Notes: a model not told the origin generated them from the sequence alone. Counted from the first letter of the stretch, positions 42,085 to 50,881 are shown. The stretch is DNA of 64,000 bases from Pseudonocardia sp. MH-G8 (GCF_002262885.1 NZ_NKYF01000003.1:376382-440381); one strand, 5' to 3'. Made by a program: numbers and translations.

Positions 42085-43959
42085 TCAGTCCTGCACGTGG
42101 TCGGCGAAGTTCTGCTCGACCCTCTCGGCGGTGCGGGTGTGCCACAGCCCGAGCAGGAACAGGAACGGGTAGACGAGCACCCCGAGCAGCAGCCAGGGCA
42201 ATCGGAGCCCGAGGACCTCCATCCGCCCGATCTCCGGGAGCATCGCGAACAGCAGCGGCAGGAGCCCGAGCGAGAGCCCCGCACCGATGGCGAACCGCAG
42301 GGCCACGGCGAGCTGGGACCCGATCAGGTTCGTGCGCAGCAGCTCCCCGACGCCCGTGCCCTCCTGGATGTCGACGACCGTGCGCACGGGGCGGGCCACG
42401 CCCTTGCGCTCGGCGAGGACGACGCGCACGCGCTTGCTCGCCTGCTCGTCGTCCTCGGCGGACTCCTCCGAGGGGTCGCCCGCCGTGTTCTCCGCCGCGC
42501 CCTCGGTGGGTGCCGGACCCGGGAACCGGACGCCGCGCCGCTGGTCCTTGCCCCGCTGCGCGGGCACGCGGATCGGGTTCGTCGGCAGCTTGACCACCGG
42601 GGTGCGGACGGTGAGCTCGGGGTCGAGGGAGGTGGCCGCGGTGTGCGGTGTCGCCTCGGTGGCGACGTCCTGCTCGCCTGCGCCGGTGTCCTGCGCAGAG
42701 TCCGTGTCCGCCAGAGGTGCGACCGGGGCGGTGTTCGGTGCCGACCCTCCCGCGGCCCGCGCGCGCCCGCGCGCCGCACCACGCAGCGCCGCAGCCGCGG
42801 CGACGCCCGGGCGAAGCGTCCGCGACCCCGGGGCCGCCTCCGGGCCCGAGGCGTCGGATGTCGAGGCGCCGGTTCCCTGCGGGCCGGACTCCGGACCGGT
42901 GGATGCGGGTGCCTGCTCCTCCGCCCGCTCGCCGTCGGCCGGTGCACCCGCTGCCGAGGGCATCGGTGCCGTGGCGTTCGCCTCCGCGCCCGGCGACGGC
43001 GATACGGCAGGCGATGGCGGCGCGGCAGGCGTCGGACCGCCCGGTGCGGTCTCTGCCGATGTCGACCCGATCGCGGAAGACTGGATCGGGGTCGTCGCGT
43101 TCGGATGCGCGGCGTCCGGATCGGAACCCGCCGGCTCCGGCGCATCCGAGGTCGAGCGGAGCGGGGTGGTCACGCTCGGCTGCGCACCGCTCGGCTGCGG
43201 ACCCGTCGGCACATCGGCGCTCGAGGCGCCTTCATCCGCGGGGTCGCTCGTCACCGCGTCGCTCGGGGCGTCCTCAGCAGCGGTGGGGGCGGTCTGGCCG
43301 TGCGGGACCGGTCGGGGCGGGGCCGGCCGGGGCGGGGCCGGTCGAGGCAGAGTCGTCGGGTCCGGCGGCGGTGCGGCCGAGGGCGGGCTGCCGGAAGCCG
43401 GCGCGACGGCGGGCGCCGTATCGGATGGCCCCCCTGGCGGGTCTGCAGGCGCAGGGGAACCCGGCGTCCGTGCGTCGTCCGGGTCGGCCGGACCGCCCGA
43501 CGGGGGCGCGGGTCCGGTGGGCGGGTCCGGTGGGCGGGCGACATCCGGTCGGGCGGTGCCGTCGCCGGGCCGGGACCACGCCGGGGCGGACGCGGTGCGT
43601 TCGCGCCGCAGGAGCTCGCCCGCCTGCGCCGACATCTGACCGCCCACGGGCCCCGGTCGAGGAGCGCCCGGCCCGGGCGTGGCGACGGAGTGCCGCGGCA
43701 CGTACCCGGCCGCGCCGCCGGGCGCGCCGGGTGTGCCGTGCCGCGCGTGCCGACCGGTGCTGCCGGAGGAACGTCCCTCGGCCATCCGGCGCTGGATCTC
43801 GTCGCGCAGCCAGGAGGACCCGGTGTCGGACACGTCGTCGGCGCCCTCGCGACGTGCGCGACCGCCGGACGGCGTCTCCGACGAGGCGTCGCGGGGTTCC
43901 GAGCCGTCCTCCGGCTCGGGTGTCACCGACGGCGGAGCGCCGTCGGCGAACGTGGTCAC
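42085..43959 (-). CDS. Membrane protein with long disordered N-terminus and DUF485-like C-terminus
   Basis: A 624-residue protein. About 500 residues are low-complexity Pro, Ala, Ser and Thr with many short repeats (PRPAPPRPAPPRPVPHG near residue 208). Only the last 110 residues look folded: RVVLAERKGVARPVRTVVDI, then two membrane segments (IGAGLSLGLLPLLFAML and PWLLLGVLVYPFLFLLGLW) and the ending RTAERVEQNFADHVQD, similar in size and placing to a DUF485-type partner of an SSS transporter. One conserved short stretch, SSWLRDEIQRRMAEG, lies near residue 50. The GTG overlaps the regulator's stop (GTGA). The tail might act as a signalling arm; that is speculation. Confidence 0.7.
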   Translation of the reverse strand: MTTFADGAPPSVTPEPEDGSEPRDASSETPSGGRARREGADDVSDTGSSWLRDEIQRRMAEGRSSGSTGRHARHGTPGAPGGAAGYVPRHSVATPGPGAPRPGPVGGQMSAQAGELLRRERTASAPAWSRPGDGTARPDVARPPDPPTGPAPPSGGPADPDDARTPGSPAPADPPGGPSDTAPAVAPASGSPPSAAPPPDPTTLPRPAPPRPAPPRPVPHGQTAPTAAEDAPSDAVTSDPADEGASSADVPTGPQPSGAQPSVTTPLRSTSDAPEPAGSDPDAAHPNATTPIQSSAIGSTSAETAPGGPTPAAPPSPAVSPSPGAEANATAPMPSAAGAPADGERAEEQAPASTGPESGPQGTGASTSDASGPEAAPGSRTLRPGVAAAAALRGAARGRARAAGGSAPNTAPVAPLADTDSAQDTGAGEQDVATEATPHTAATSLDPELTVRTPVVKLPTNPIRVPAQRGKDQRRGVRFPGPAPTEGAAENTAGDPSEESAEDDEQASKRVRVVLAERKGVARPVRTVVDIQEGTGVGELLRTNLIGSQLAVALRFAIGAGLSLGLLPLLFAMLPEIGRMEVLGLRLPWLLLGVLVYPFLFLLGLWHTRTAERVEQNFADHVQD

Positions 43960-44831
43960 CGCTGGCTCCACGCCTGCTTCGTTGCACGGACCAGCCGGTC
44001 CTTCAGCTCCCGCGTGTGGCGGCGGCTGACGGGGAGCTCGGCGCAGTCGGCTCCGGTGCCGACCCGGACGACGTACCCGGAACCGGACAGCCGCAGTTCG
44101 GTGACCAGCGGCAGCGCCACCAGGAAGGAACGGTGGATGCGCACGAACCCGGCGTCGCGCCAACGGTCCTCGAGCACCGACAGCGGGATGCGCACGAGGT
44201 GGCTGCCCTCGTGCGTGTGCAGGCGTGCGTAGTCGCCCTGGGCCTCGACGTAGCGCACGGCCGAGCGGGGAACCAGCTTCGTGGTGCCCGCCAGCTCGAC
44301 GGGGATGACCTCGTCCTCGCTGCCCTGCTCCGGCTGCGGCTCCGTGACGGTGGCGGCGCGGTTGGCGAGGATGCGGTCGATGGAGGCGGCCAGGCGTTCG
44401 GACCGGATGGGCTTGAGCAGGTAGTCGACGGCGCCCACCTCGTAGGCGTCGACGGCGCGGTCGTCGTGGGCCGTGACGAACACGACCGACGGTGGCACCG
44501 CCATCGAGGAGAACACCCTCGCCAGCTCCAGGCCGTCCAGCCCGGGCATGCGGATGTCGAGGAACACGATCTCGACGTGGGTGCGGTCGGCGATGCGGGT
44601 GCCGCTGACCGGGTCGGACAGGCCACCGCGGGGCCCCGGTCCGGCGGTGGCGGCCTCGCGCACACCTTGCCGGCTGTTGAGGATGCGCAGGGCGTCAGTG
44701 GCGTCGGACGCCTTGAGCACCGTTCCGACGCGGGAGTCCTCGCTGAGCAGGAAGGCCAGTTCTTCGAGAGCCGGCAGCTCGTCGTCCACTGCGAGGACGA
44801 CCAGGCCACCGGAGCTGTCGTTGCTGTCCAC
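43956..44831 (-). CDS. LytTR-type response regulator
   Basis: A 291-residue two-domain regulator. Residues about 6-140 are a receiver domain: LVVLAVDDELPALEELAFLL (acid pocket), VEIVFLDIRMPGLDGLELA (phosphoacceptor Asp) and VDYLLKPIRSERL (Lys). An insert of about 30 residues (PGPRGGLSDPVSGTRIADRT) sits before the phosphoacceptor Asp. The C-terminal LytTR domain binds DNA (VRYVEAQGDYARLHTHEGSH, FVRIHRSFLVAL). I chose GTG 44831 because AGGATGAGGAG lies just before it. It heads the operon that contains two transporters. The likely sensor is the LytS-type kinase at 46249-47454, which is not adjacent. Confidence 0.85.
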   Translation of the reverse strand: MDSNDSSGGLVVLAVDDELPALEELAFLLSEDSRVGTVLKASDATDALRILNSRQGVREAATAGPGPRGGLSDPVSGTRIADRTHVEIVFLDIRMPGLDGLELARVFSSMAVPPSVVFVTAHDDRAVDAYEVGAVDYLLKPIRSERLAASIDRILANRAATVTEPQPEQGSEDEVIPVELAGTTKLVPRSAVRYVEAQGDYARLHTHEGSHLVRIPLSVLEDRWRDAGFVRIHRSFLVALPLVTELRLSGSGYVVRVGTGADCAELPVSRRHTRELKDRLVRATKQAWSQR

Positions 44832-44966
44832 GATCTCCTCATCCTGCGTGTCCGGGGCTGGCGCCGGGGCCGGGACCACCTGCCCCAACTCCGTCGACCA
44901 TGGTGACGGCGAATCCGTGTGAGTGCCAGAGTCCAGCACCAATCGGGTTCGTCCGGTCACACCGCG

Positions 44967-45848
44967 CTACAAACCGTACCGCGCCCACAGGGCTCGTATT
45001 TCAGCCGCCTCGGTAACGCCCAGCACCGCATCGGTGCTGATCACGCTGGTCGCGGCGGCCGGGGGGGCCAACCCGAGCCGGGCGAGGAGCGGCTTGCGCC
45101 CCTCCACCGGAACGAGCTCGGCGTCCGGGAAGCGCTCGGTGAGCACGGGTCGCGCCGTGCCGAGCGCGTCGACGAGCCCGAGCTCGACGGCCCGCGCACC
45201 CGTCCACACCTCGCCGGTGAACAGCTCGGCCCCCTCACGGAGCCGATCACCGCGACGGGACACAACCCAGCTCTGGAACATCTCGTGCAGCTGGTCCTGC
45301 AGGTCACGCAGCCAGTCGACGTCCTCCTGCTTCTCGGGCAGGAACGGGTCGAGCCGCGCCTTGGACGTGCCGGCCGTGTAGAGCCTGCGCTGCACGCCGA
45401 ACCGCTCGATCAGCCCGTCCAGCCCGAAACCCTGGCTGATCACACCGATCGACCCCACCAGCGACGTGGGGTGCGCGAAGATCTCGTCGGCGGCGCAGGC
45501 GAGCCAGTAGCCGCCTGAGGCGGCCACGTCCTCGCAGAACGCGAGCACCGGCACGCCCTTCTCGGCGGCGAGCCCGCGGATGCGGTCGGCCACCAGCGCC
45601 GACTGCGTGGGCGAGCCGCCGGGCGAGTTGATCAGCAGCGCGACGGCGGCGAGCCGCTCCGGCGCGAACGCGCGCTCGAGCGCCTTCTCGACCGCAACGG
45701 CGTTGATCACCGATCGGGGTACCGGCCCGGTCGTCGCCGTGATCACACCGTGCAACCGGACCATCGAGACGACGGGCCGCTCGCTGCGCTCACCGAGGCG
45801 TCCAGGCAGGCGCGAGGCGAGCCGGTCGGGCAGCCGGATCACGTCCAT
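44967..45848 (-). CDS. SppA/SohB-type serine protease (S49)
   Basis: A 293-residue S49 peptidase. The catalytic Ser lies in CEDVAASGGYWLACAAD and the Lys is probably in AGTSKARLDPFLPEKQEDV, with INSPGGSPTQS and GSIGVISQGFGLDGLIE as other family marks. It lacks a clear N-terminal signal or membrane anchor, so it is the short form, related to archaeal and cytosolic SppA members. It would trim signal peptides or membrane remnants. ATG 45848 fits a leaderless start. It sits between the regulator and the kinase of the probable transporter control system but is not obviously part of it. Confidence 0.85.
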   Translation of the reverse strand: MDVIRLPDRLASRLPGRLGERSERPVVSMVRLHGVITATTGPVPRSVINAVAVEKALERAFAPERLAAVALLINSPGGSPTQSALVADRIRGLAAEKGVPVLAFCEDVAASGGYWLACAADEIFAHPTSLVGSIGVISQGFGLDGLIERFGVQRRLYTAGTSKARLDPFLPEKQEDVDWLRDLQDQLHEMFQSWVVSRRGDRLREGAELFTGEVWTGARAVELGLVDALGTARPVLTERFPDAELVPVEGRKPLLARLGLAPPAAATSVISTDAVLGVTEAAEIRALWARYGL

Positions 45849-46248
45849 GGCCCTACGTTACGCGGCCAGGCCGCCACCGCAAGATCAAACTTCCCCCGCG
45901 AGTCGGGGTCTCGGTGCACACGTGTCGCGCTCTGGGGCACGGCAGTCGCACCCCGAGCGCAGGCGGGCGGTGGCTCCGCGCACGCGGGACGCCGACCCGG
46001 CACAGACAGTCGCGGGCCCGGGCAGACACATCGCAATCCGGCCCGACGCGGCCCACTCAGCGCCGCGGTCGCATGATCATTTCGACCCGCACACCAGGGC
46101 GGCCCGCGCAACGCTGCGGTACTTCTCGCCGCGATCTCCCCACCCCCGCAAGTCGCGGCCATGATCGGTGCGAGCCGTGCACCAGGGTCGCGCGCACGAC
46201 GCCGGCGTACTGCTCGGACGATCAGTGGCGCGGGGGCGCCGCGGACCG
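45849..46248. repeat. Repeat-rich gene-free region upstream of the SppA gene
   Basis: This 400-bp gap has no supportable gene. It contains two GCGAGTCGC-type elements (CCCCCGCGAGTCGG at 45893-45906 and CCCCCGCAAGTCGC at 46143-46156), and a diverged direct repeat of about 65 bp (46072-46136 and 46160-46223) that shares CATGATC, CACCAGGG and GTACT.CTCG. The SppA promoter lies at its left end. Confidence 0.75.
45855..45860 (-). promoter_or_regulatory. -10 element of the SppA-type gene (leaderless)
   Basis: Minus-strand TAACGT ends 6 nt before the ATG at 45848. Confidence 0.4.
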
Positions 46249-47454
46249 TCAGACGCGGATGCCCGCGCGGAACTTCGGGACGCGCAGGGTGATCTTCATG
46301 CCGGCCCCGGGAGCGGTGTCCACGACCAGGCCGAAGTCGTCGCCGAAGGTGGAGCGCATCCGGTCGTCGACGTTGCCGAGGCCGACGTGCGCGCCGGACT
46401 GGTGGGCGTCGTCCAGGTCGTCGGTGAGGCGCGAGGGGTCCATGCCGATCCCGTCGTCCTCCACGATGATCACGCACTCGGCGCCCGCGTTCTCGGCGGT
46501 GATCGTGATCGTGCCGCCGGCGGGCTTGCTGGCCAGCCCGTGCCGGACGGCGTTCTCGACCAGCGGCTGCAGCGCCAGGAACGGCAGCACGACCGAGAGC
46601 ACCTCGGGGGCGATCTGCAGCTTGATGTTGAGCCGGTTGCCGAAGCGGGCCTTCTCCAGCCGCACGTAGCGCTCGATGTTGGTGAGCTCGTCCTGCAACG
46701 TCGTGTACTCGCCCGCGGTGCGGAAGGAGTAGCGGGTGAAGTCGGCGAACTCGATCAGGAGCTCGCGGGCGCGCACCGGATCGGTTCGGATGAACGAGGC
46801 GATCGTGGTGAGCGCGTTGTAGACGAAGTGCGGCGAGATCTGCGCGCGCAGGGCTCGCACCTCGGCGCGGTTGAGCCGGGCCCGCGACTCGTCGAGCTCG
46901 GCGAGCTCCAGCTGGCTGGAGACGTAGCGCGCGACCTCCGCCGTGGCGCGCAGCAGCACCGGACCTGCGGTGGACGTGGTGAGCGCGGCGAGGGTGCCGA
47001 CGATCGCGCCGTCGGTCTCCAGCGGCACCACCACGATGCCGCGGACCTCGCAGTTGGGGTGTTCGCACGACAGCGCGGTGTGCGAGAGCACCTGCTGGCG
47101 CCCCGTGGAGATCACCGTCTCGGCCAGCGAGCGGACGTCGGGCTCGTGCTGGTCGGCGTCGCCGTCCCAGGCCAGCGTGCCGCCCCGGTTGTCGGTCATG
47201 GCCAGCGCGCACGTGTCGAGCAGCTGCCGCAGGTAGGGCAACGCGAACGAGGCCGAGCTGGGCGAGAGACCCTCCCGCAGCGAGGGCGCCGCCAGCGCAA
47301 CCGTGTGCAGCGTGGCGAACGTGGCACGTTCCAGCGGCGTGGCGAAGGTGTTGCGCCGGTTGCGCAGGATCAGCACCACGACGAGCACGATCATCATGAT
47401 GATGACGGCACCGGCGATGAGCAGCGCCGTGGAGCTGCCGAGCAGCTCAGTCAC
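46249..47454 (-). CDS. LytS-type sensor histidine kinase
   Basis: A 401-residue kinase. One membrane segment (ALLIAGAVIIMMIVLVVVLIL) is followed by a GAF-like domain with a Cys pair (SCEHPNCEVRG) that could bind a ligand or metal. The H-box is RAQISPHFVYNALTTIASFI (His-kinase family of LytS), and the ATP-binding part has LQPLVENAVRHGL and VEDDGIGMDPSRL. It would phosphorylate a LytTR regulator, most likely the one at 43956-44831, given that no other LytTR gene is in view. GTG 47454 lies 11 bp after the fpg gene on the same strand. Confidence 0.85.
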   Translation of the reverse strand: MTELLGSSTALLIAGAVIIMMIVLVVVLILRNRRNTFATPLERATFATLHTVALAAPSLREGLSPSSASFALPYLRQLLDTCALAMTDNRGGTLAWDGDADQHEPDVRSLAETVISTGRQQVLSHTALSCEHPNCEVRGIVVVPLETDGAIVGTLAALTTSTAGPVLLRATAEVARYVSSQLELAELDESRARLNRAEVRALRAQISPHFVYNALTTIASFIRTDPVRARELLIEFADFTRYSFRTAGEYTTLQDELTNIERYVRLEKARFGNRLNIKLQIAPEVLSVVLPFLALQPLVENAVRHGLASKPAGGTITITAENAGAECVIIVEDDGIGMDPSRLTDDLDDAHQSGAHVGLGNVDDRMRSTFGDDFGLVVDTAPGAGMKITLRVPKFRAGIRV

Positions 47455-47465
47455 GTTCCACCTAC

Positions 47466-48341
47466 CTACCTCACCAGCCGCGACAGCCGCCGGTCGGCGA
47501 GGGGTTTGCCGCCGGTCTGGCAGCCGGGACAGTACTGGAACGACTTGCTGGCGAAGGACACCTCCCGCACGATGTCGCCGCAGACCGGGCAGGGCAGCCC
47601 GGTGCGGGCGTGCACGCGCAGCCCGGAGCGCTTCTCCCCCTTGAGCTGCGCGGCGCCCTGTCCGACCGAGCGCTCGACCGCATCGGTGAGGACCGAGCGC
47701 GTCGCCCCGTACAGCGCGTCGACCTGTTCAGCCGTCAACCGGCCCGCGGTGGCGTAGGGGGAGAGCCGCGCGGTGTGCAGGATCTCGTCGCTGTAGGCGT
47801 TGCCGATGCCGGAGATCACCGGCTGCTCGGTGATCAGTGTCTTGATCCGCTCGGTGCGCCCGGCGAGCAGCGCGGCGAACTCGTCGCGGGTGAGCGCCAG
47901 CGCGTCCGGACCGAGGCGCGCGATCCCGGGGACCTGCTGCGGGTCGGCGACCAGGTACACCGACAACCGCTTCTGGGTGCCGGCCTCGGTGAGGTCGAAG
48001 CCGGGCCCGCCGACGGCGTCGAGGTGCACCCGCAGCTCGAGCGGCCCGCGCCCGGGCTTGGGAGGGGTGGCAGCAGCCGTGTCGTGCCAGCGCAGCCAGC
48101 CGGCCCGTGACAGGTGGGTGATCAGGTGCAACGGCTCGTCGGGACGGTCGCCGAACTCGACGGACAGGAACTTGCCGTAGCGGGCGGCGCCGGTGACCAC
48201 GCGACCCACCAGCGCCGACATCGGCGGGTCGAAGGTCTTGACCGCGCTCATGCTCGCCACGTCGACGCGCGCGACCGGCCGGTACAGGGCGTGCTCGCGC
48301 AGGTGGTGGGCCAGCGCCTCGACCTCGGGGAGCTCGGGCAT
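47466..48341 (-). CDS. Formamidopyrimidine-DNA glycosylase / endonuclease VIII family
   Basis: A 291-residue repair glycosylase. PELPEVEALAHHLREHALYR at the start supplies the catalytic Pro-Glu; GNAYSDEILHTARLSPY is the helix-two-turn-helix; and the C-terminal zinc finger is CPVCGDIVREVSFASKSFQY followed by CPGCQTGGK, with the final Arg of the finger in LADRRL. It excises oxidised bases and cuts at the resulting site. Fpg and Nei members are hard to separate here; the SGIGNAYSDEI form is common in the actinobacterial Nei/MutM2 group. Start ATG 48341, 4 bp after the preceding gene. Confidence 0.85.
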   Translation of the reverse strand: MPELPEVEALAHHLREHALYRPVARVDVASMSAVKTFDPPMSALVGRVVTGAARYGKFLSVEFGDRPDEPLHLITHLSRAGWLRWHDTAAATPPKPGRGPLELRVHLDAVGGPGFDLTEAGTQKRLSVYLVADPQQVPGIARLGPDALALTRDEFAALLAGRTERIKTLITEQPVISGIGNAYSDEILHTARLSPYATAGRLTAEQVDALYGATRSVLTDAVERSVGQGAAQLKGEKRSGLRVHARTGLPCPVCGDIVREVSFASKSFQYCPGCQTGGKPLADRRLSRLVR

Positions 48342-48345
48342 GACG

Positions 48346-48786
48346 TCAGTTGACCGGTTGGAGCGGACTGTCGGCGTGGCCGGGGGTGCCCTGGGTGCGG
48401 ATGCGGCGCACGATGATCCGGATCTCCTCCTGGGCCTTCGACCCGCCGCGGACGAGGCCGGTCCACCGCTCGGCGGGCAGGTCGTAGCCGCCTGCGGTCT
48501 CCGCGACGACGGTCCACGGCCTGCGCAGGTACCAGCGCACCGGGAAGAACCCCACGACCACCACGGCGACGAGCCAGAGGAACCACGGGATGTGCACGCC
48601 CGCCGGCTTCCAGGCGACCACGATCACCCAGAACACGAAGAGGGCGGACAGGATCAGTACCGCGGCGCCACGCCCGCCGTCGACGTCGTGCTCGAAGTCG
48701 TCGCCGGTGGCCGGCAGCGACCACTCGATGTTGCGGCGCACGGACCACATCCGCCCGTCGACACCGGCGACCGTTTTCGTAGCCAT
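48346..48786 (-). CDS. Conserved small membrane protein
   Basis: A 146-residue protein with two membrane segments (AAVLILSALFVFWVIVVAW and WFLWLVAVVVVGFFPVRWYL) between an N-terminal cytoplasmic part (MWSVRRNIEWSLPATGDDFE) and a basic C-terminal region (PAERWTGLVRGGSKAQEEIR). The sequence around RRPWTVVAETAGG suggests a family conserved in actinobacteria, but I cannot name it. The function is unknown. Purines GGGGAAG lie directly before ATG 48786. Translation probably couples to the Fpg gene 4 bp downstream. Confidence 0.7.
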   Translation of the reverse strand: MATKTVAGVDGRMWSVRRNIEWSLPATGDDFEHDVDGGRGAAVLILSALFVFWVIVVAWKPAGVHIPWFLWLVAVVVVGFFPVRWYLRRPWTVVAETAGGYDLPAERWTGLVRGGSKAQEEIRIIVRRIRTQGTPGHADSPLQPVN

Positions 48787-48855
48787 CTTCCCCGCCGTCG
48801 TGAGTGTGCCCGATGTTCTCCCACCACTTTCCCACAGACCGGGCCCGTTGCGGCC

Positions 48856-50082
48856 CTACCAGCGCAACGGCAGGGACGTGATGCCGTTGATGAAGTTGGA
48901 CACGAGCCGGCGCGGCTCACCGTCCGGCTCCGCCTGCGGCAGGCGCAGGAACTCGGTGAAGAACTCGCGCATCTGGAGGCGGGCGAACGCCGCTCCGAGG
49001 CACAGGTGCGGGCCCTGCCCGAACGACACGTGGTCGTTCGGGTCGCGGGTGAGGTCGAGCCGGAACGGGTGGGGGAAGTGGCGCTCGTCGTGGTTGGCCG
49101 AGACGTGGTAGACGACGACCTTGTCGCCCGGCGCGATGCGTTGCCCACGCAGCACCACGTGCCGGGTGGCGGTGCGCCGGAACGTGAGCACCGGCGGGTG
49201 GACCCGCAGCAGCTCCTCGATCGCCGACGGCAGGAGCGCGGGATCGGCGCGCAGCCGCCGGTAGGCGTCCGGGTTGTCCAGGAGGGCGAGCACACCGCCG
49301 GGCAGCGCGCTGCGCACGGTGTCGTTGCCGGCGATGACCAGCAGGAAGAAGAACATCTTGAGCTCGGCGTCGGTGAGCCGCTGCCCGTCCACCTCGGCCT
49401 GCACGAGCGCGGACATCAGATCGTCGGCGGGCTCCGCGCGCTTGCGCTCGGCGAGCTCCTCGGCGTAGCCGAACATGTCGGCGAGCTGCGCGGGCGAGCG
49501 CGGGTTGACCGGCCGCCCCTCGGCGTCGGTGACGACCTGCGCGTGCTCCGGGTCCTGGTAGCCGATCACCCGGTTCGTCCACCGCAGCAGCAGGGCGCGA
49601 TCGCCCGCGGGCACCCCGAGCAGGTCGGCGAGGTTCTGCAGCGGCAGGTCGTCGGTGACCTCGCGCGGCAGGTCGCAGCGCCCCCGCGCGACCGCTGCAC
49701 CGAGCAGCACCGCGGCCCGCTCCCGCACCACGCCGGCGAAACGCTCGAGCCGGCGCCGCGTGAACGTGCCGGTGACGATCCGGCGCAGCCGGACCTGCTC
49801 CGGCGGGTCCATGTTGAGGATCATCCTGCGCAGGAACGGCAGGTCGGCCGGGTCCGGGTCGCGGATCTGGGTGGCCCCGAGCGCCGAGGAGAAATCGCCG
49901 GGTGTGCGCAGGACGTGCCGCACGTCGTCGTAGCGGGTGACCGCCCAGAAACCCGGACCCGCAGGCCAGACGCCCACGGCAGGCTCGGACTGCCAGCTCA
50001 CCGGCGCCGTGTCGCGCAGCAGGCGCAGCGCCTCGTGCGGCACGCCGGCCCCGAACGTGCGGGGATCGAAGACTCCGTTCAT
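48856..50082 (-). CDS. Cytochrome P450 (CYP124/CYP142-like)
   Basis: A 408-residue P450. The I-helix is FFFLLVIAGNDTVRSALPGG with the acid-Thr pair in NDT, the ExxR motif is IEELLRVHPPV, and the heme Cys lies in FGQGPHLCLGAAFARLQM. DERHFPHPFRLDLTRDPNDH precedes it. The sequence style (ILNMDPPEQVRLRRIV, AGNDTVR) resembles the CYP124/125/142 group that hydroxylates sterol or branched lipid tails; that substrate is inferred. ATG 50082 has GCGGAGG 3 nt upstream. It lies between the small membrane protein and ogt, apparently as its own unit. Confidence 0.85.
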   Translation of the reverse strand: MNGVFDPRTFGAGVPHEALRLLRDTAPVSWQSEPAVGVWPAGPGFWAVTRYDDVRHVLRTPGDFSSALGATQIRDPDPADLPFLRRMILNMDPPEQVRLRRIVTGTFTRRRLERFAGVVRERAAVLLGAAVARGRCDLPREVTDDLPLQNLADLLGVPAGDRALLLRWTNRVIGYQDPEHAQVVTDAEGRPVNPRSPAQLADMFGYAEELAERKRAEPADDLMSALVQAEVDGQRLTDAELKMFFFLLVIAGNDTVRSALPGGVLALLDNPDAYRRLRADPALLPSAIEELLRVHPPVLTFRRTATRHVVLRGQRIAPGDKVVVYHVSANHDERHFPHPFRLDLTRDPNDHVSFGQGPHLCLGAAFARLQMREFFTEFLRLPQAEPDGEPRRLVSNFINGITSLPLRW

Positions 50083-50109
50083 TTGCCTCCGCTTCGCTTC
50101 GGCGGGCTC

Positions 50110-50127
50110 GCGGGCCTCTCAGCCCGC
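50110..50127. terminator. Hairpin between ogt and P450
   Basis: GCGGGC (50110-50115) pairs with GCCCGC (50122-50127) around CTCTCA in the 91-bp gap after ogt. It is a probable terminator of ogt. Confidence 0.4.
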
Positions 50128-50173
50128 TCGCTCTCGCGCAGGTCTCCTCGTGTGCCGGAGCGGCGCCTCATGC

Positions 50174-50704
50174 TCACTCTGACCCGAAGTCGAGTGCCGG
50201 GGTGAGCACGCCTTCCAGCGCGAGCAGCCATTCCTTGGTGGCCCGGCCGCCGCCGAAGCCGCCGAGGGTGTCGGAGCCGAGGACCCGGTGGCACGGCACC
50301 ACGACCGGCAACGGGTTGGACCCCATGATCGACCCGACGCCGCGCGCGGCCGTGTGGGCCTGGCCCAGCCCGCTGCGCGCGGCCAACTGGCCGTACGTGG
50401 CGGTGGCGCCGAACGGCACCGTGTCGTACAGCGTCTCCAGCACCCGGCGCTGCGAGCCTGCGGTGAGCGACCAGTCCAGCGGCACCTCGAACACCCGGCG
50501 CGTGCCCGCGAGGTACTCGGCGAGCTGGACCGCGGCCTCGCCGCCGTCGCCGTCGGCCAGCGGCTCACCCAGCCGGGCGGCCGCACGCTCCGCGGCCTCG
50601 GGATGCCGGCCGAAGGCCACGAGCGCGAGCCCGGCCTCCGTGACGCCGAGGGTGAGCGCGCCCATCGGGCCGGGGGCGTCGAGCACGGTGCGCACGAGGG
50701 TCAC
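50174..50704 (-). CDS. ogt: Methylated-DNA--protein-cysteine methyltransferase
   Basis: A 176-residue protein that removes alkyl groups from O6-guanine by transfer to its own Cys. The acceptor Cys is in PLPVVVPCHRVLGSD, and the DNA-binding region is TVPFGATATYGQLAARSGLG followed by TAARGVGSIMGSNPLPVV. The C-terminal GGFGGGRATKEWLLALEG is also typical. The N-terminal domain is short, so it is Ogt rather than Ada. GTG 50704 is the first codon with family sequence; the frame upstream is not conserved. Confidence 0.9.
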   Translation of the reverse strand: MTLVRTVLDAPGPMGALTLGVTEAGLALVAFGRHPEAAERAAARLGEPLADGDGGEAAVQLAEYLAGTRRVFEVPLDWSLTAGSQRRVLETLYDTVPFGATATYGQLAARSGLGQAHTAARGVGSIMGSNPLPVVVPCHRVLGSDTLGGFGGGRATKEWLLALEGVLTPALDFGSE

Positions 50705-50881
50705 GCCCGTCAGTGTGACGCGTCCCTCCGACGATTTCCGCCGGACGCCTTGACGCCCCGTCGGCCCGACAAGATCACCGACGACCGTTGCGGCCTGACC
50801 GGTGTGAGTCGCACGCCAGGGCCCACTGCGCGTCAGACCCCCCGGCGGGGGCGGGGCACGAGGTCCCGAGCCGGGAACGGC

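Noticed and set aside
40111..44232. Open reading frame of 1373 codons on the plus strand
   Set aside because: It lies antisense to two symporter genes and the disordered-tail gene, and its product is Arg/Gly/Pro/His-rich without any fold. Such long frames are by-products of high GC in the codon third position.
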